Assembly: GCF_902703175.1 (NCBI RefSeq)
Contig: NZ_CACRYJ010000006.1
Span: forward strand, 1 to 64,000
DNA length: 64,000 nucleotides
Source: Occultella aeris
GTDB taxonomy: Bacteria > Actinomycetota > Actinomycetes > Actinomycetales > Beutenbergiaceae
Direction: 5' to 3'
A model generated the notes under the pieces. The model was not told where the DNA came from. It did no database searches and was given only the letters and a program-made list of their open reading frames with translations. The position numbers were made by a program, and so were the translations under genes. This document shows, piece by piece, positions 62,703 to 64,000 of the stretch. Each line of letters begins with the position of its first letter. Position 1 is the first letter of the stretch.

Positions 62703-63344
62703 TCAGGGCAGCCGGTTCGCCTTGGTGAGGTTCTCGGCGAGCTCGACGGCGTTCTGCCGCACCACGTAGGCGGGGCGGTCCCGCTCGACGCGCCAGGACT
62801 CGTCGAGCGGTCCGATGTTCACGGTGTCGAAGCCGAGCTGGTCGTAGAGCGCCGTGACGAACTCGACTGCTTCGGGATCATCGCCGGCGGTGGCGAGCGC
62901 ACGCCGGTTCGGGGTGCCGGCGGGGGTGCCGTCGGTGTTGATCTCGTCGGCGAGGATGTGGTTGAACGCCTTGACGACCCTGGACGTCGGCAGGTGCTGC
63001 TGGAGCAGGCCGGAGGTCGTCGCCTCACCGGCGTCGAGCGATTCGATGTGGCCGTCGCGTTCGTAGTAGTAGTTGTTGGTGTCGAGCACGATCTTGCCCG
63101 CGAGGGGTTCGACGGGGATCTGGTCGATCGCGCGCAGCGGCACCGTGACCACGACGACCTCGCCGGCCGCCGCTGCTTCGGTGGCCGTTCCCGCCCGCGC
63201 CCGCGGCCCCAGGTCCTCGACCAGGCCGGCCAGGGTCTTCGGGTCGCGGGAGTTCGCGATAACGACGTCGTGGCCGGATTCGATCACCGCCCGTGCCACG
63301 TTGCTGCCGATGTTGCCTGCCCCGATGATTCCGATCGTTGTCAT
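62703..63344 (-). CDS. NADPH-dependent F420-reductase-like NAD(P)-binding protein
   Basis: A 213-residue protein of the NADP oxidoreductase/F420-dependent family (F420_oxidored). N-terminal Rossmann motif TTIGIIGAGNIGSNVARAV with the SRDP box (VVIANSRDPKTL) that binds NADP phosphate; VVTVPLRAIDQIPVEPLAGK and VLDTNNYYYERDG follow; VKAFNHILADEI lies near residue 135. ATG 63344 is chosen for the family-like start; ATG 63371 is further upstream in frame. Its substrate may be F420 or a small acid; unknown. Confidence 0.88.
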   Translation of the reverse strand: MTTIGIIGAGNIGSNVARAVIESGHDVVIANSRDPKTLAGLVEDLGPRARAGTATEAAAAGEVVVVTVPLRAIDQIPVEPLAGKIVLDTNNYYYERDGHIESLDAGEATTSGLLQQHLPTSRVVKAFNHILADEINTDGTPAGTPNRRALATAGDDPEAVEFVTALYDQLGFDTVNIGPLDESWRVERDRPAYVVRQNAVELAENLTKANRLP

Positions 63345-63470
63345 GCCTGTCCCAACGCTCGGTCGAGCCATTCATTCCAACGCTTGCGCAGTTCTCGGAT
63401 ATGTCCGCGATGTGAGATCGCGACGGCGGGGGCCGACCTGGGCCCAGCCGGTACCCGTGGAGCTGGACCG

Positions 63471-64000
63471 CTAGGTGAGGTGGTCGAAGTCGCCGCGCAC
63501 CCAGGCGATGTGCCGGTCGGCGCTGCGGCGCAGGACGGTTCGGGCGTCGGTGTCGATCCGGTTGTCGAAGTTGCCGATGAGCCGGTCGAACTTCAGCGTC
63601 TCGAGCGCTTTCGTGAGCCGCTCCACCACGGCGCCCGAGAGCGGGATCTTGTTCGGGTAGCTGCGCAGGAACCCGATCGAGGTGCGGTCCGGGTTCGGGA
63701 ACACCGAGTCACCGGTGAGCAGGACACCGCGTCCGTCCGCGCCGTCGGCCCAGAGGGCCACCGCGCTGCCGACGAAGTGGCCGCCGACCTGGTGCAGCGT
63801 CAGCGAGTCGGTGATCGCACGCTCGCCGGACCAGAACTCGATCCGGTCGTCGCGGCGGCCGAGCCACTGCGCGTCCGCCTCGTTCACGAGCACCGGCGCG
63901 TCCAGGGCCCGGGCCCAGTCGACCTGCACCCCGAACATGTGCGGGTGGCTGGCCGCGATCGCAAGGACCGGGCCGCGCTCGCGCACCCGCGCCACCGTCT
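63471..64000 (-). CDS. MBL-fold hydrolase, C-terminal part (cut by window edge)
   Basis: The frame is open to the right edge of the window and stops at 63471-63473, so the N-terminus is missing. The visible part carries HPHMFGVQVDW, a metal-ligand region of metallo-beta-lactamase-fold proteins, HQVGGHFVGSAVAL with a further ligand His, and LLTGDSVFPNPD with the bridging Asp. The HxHxDH signature would be HPHMFG here, with the last ligands changed, so metal binding is uncertain. It is separated by 126 bp from the NADP-binding gene on the same strand. Confidence 0.75.
   Translation of the reverse strand, partial: TVARVRERGPVLAIAASHPHMFGVQVDWARALDAPVLVNEADAQWLGRRDDRIEFWSGERAITDSLTLHQVGGHFVGSAVALWADGADGRGVLLTGDSVFPNPDRTSIGFLRSYPNKIPLSGAVVERLTKALETLKFDRLIGNFDNRIDTDARTVLRRSADRHIAWVRGDFDHLT

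Overview
The window is very G+C-rich, with strong third-position G/C bias, GTG starts and many 1-4 bp stop/start overlaps. Gene content (DnaB with an actinobacterial-type intein, PadR-DUF1048-DrrAB module, SARP/BTAD regulator, type VII-like MinD ATPase, sortase-anchored DUF11/DUF5979 adhesin) points to an Actinomycetota bacterium, most likely a Micrococcales member. I cannot name the genus from sequence alone.

Layout. (1) 1-7.9 kb: the right-hand end of a phage-tail-like contractile injection system (CIS) operon on the + strand: small accessory protein (cut by the window edge), tube protein, LysM tube-baseplate adaptor, VgrG-like spike, gp25-like, gpJ-like and gpI-like baseplate proteins, then a zinc-ribbon/proline-rich/single-TM/discoidin-like membrane protein resembling the CisA-type anchors of Streptomyces CIS. 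The sheath, ATPase and other parts must lie to the left. (2) 7.8-11.0 kb: a large ATPase-TPR-SARP/BTAD regulator, convergent with and overlapping the CIS operon by 56 bp. (3) 11.1-16.8 kb: MATE exporter, a 383-bp gap with a cluster of DnaA-box-like 9-mers, dnaB split by a class 3 intein, and a stand-alone mraY preceded by a possible coupled leader peptide. (4) 16.8-29.5 kb: an accessory stretch of short unrelated genes, rich in small-molecule-modifying families (methyltransferase, DinB-like, phosphotransferases, kinase-MazG fusion, GNAT, esterase, nucleotidyltransferase, SDR with its XRE regulator, RibD-like reductase, histidine phosphatase, glycosyltransferase) with at least two decayed genes and one C-terminal frameshift. 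(5) 29.5-33.7 kb: PadR-DUF1048-ABC exporter operon, a lone GyrB-like GHKL protein and an AraC-type regulator.

(6) 33.9-43.9 kb: a 2430-residue sortase-anchored adhesin and a Tat-exported family 8 polysaccharide lyase, ended by a perfect 12-bp hairpin. (7) 43.9-52.6 kb: small membrane protein, carboxymuconolactone-decarboxylase-like protein, MalT/LuxR regulator, ArsR-SRPBCC pair with an apparently leaderless, operator-covered promoter, membrane protein, K+ channel, phosphotransferase-like protein, hydrolase, TetR regulator. (8) 52.7-59.0 kb: a sugar ABC uptake operon (hydroxyacid dehydrogenase, lipoprotein binding protein, two permeases, YesL-like protein) divergent from a DeoR-headed LacI-like regulator; repeated GATCGAA motifs lie between them. 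(9) 59.2-64 kb: APC amino-acid permease, MinD-like ATPase with a long disordered N-terminus, NADP-binding F420-reductase-like protein, and an MBL-fold hydrolase cut by the right edge.

How parts fit: the CIS genes form one translationally coupled operon whose last product probably anchors the particle to the membrane. The polysaccharide lyase, adhesin and sugar uptake operon suggest attachment to and use of an acidic polysaccharide, though nothing in the sequence ties the uptake operon to the lyase. I saw no rRNA, tRNA, CRISPR array or insertion sequence.
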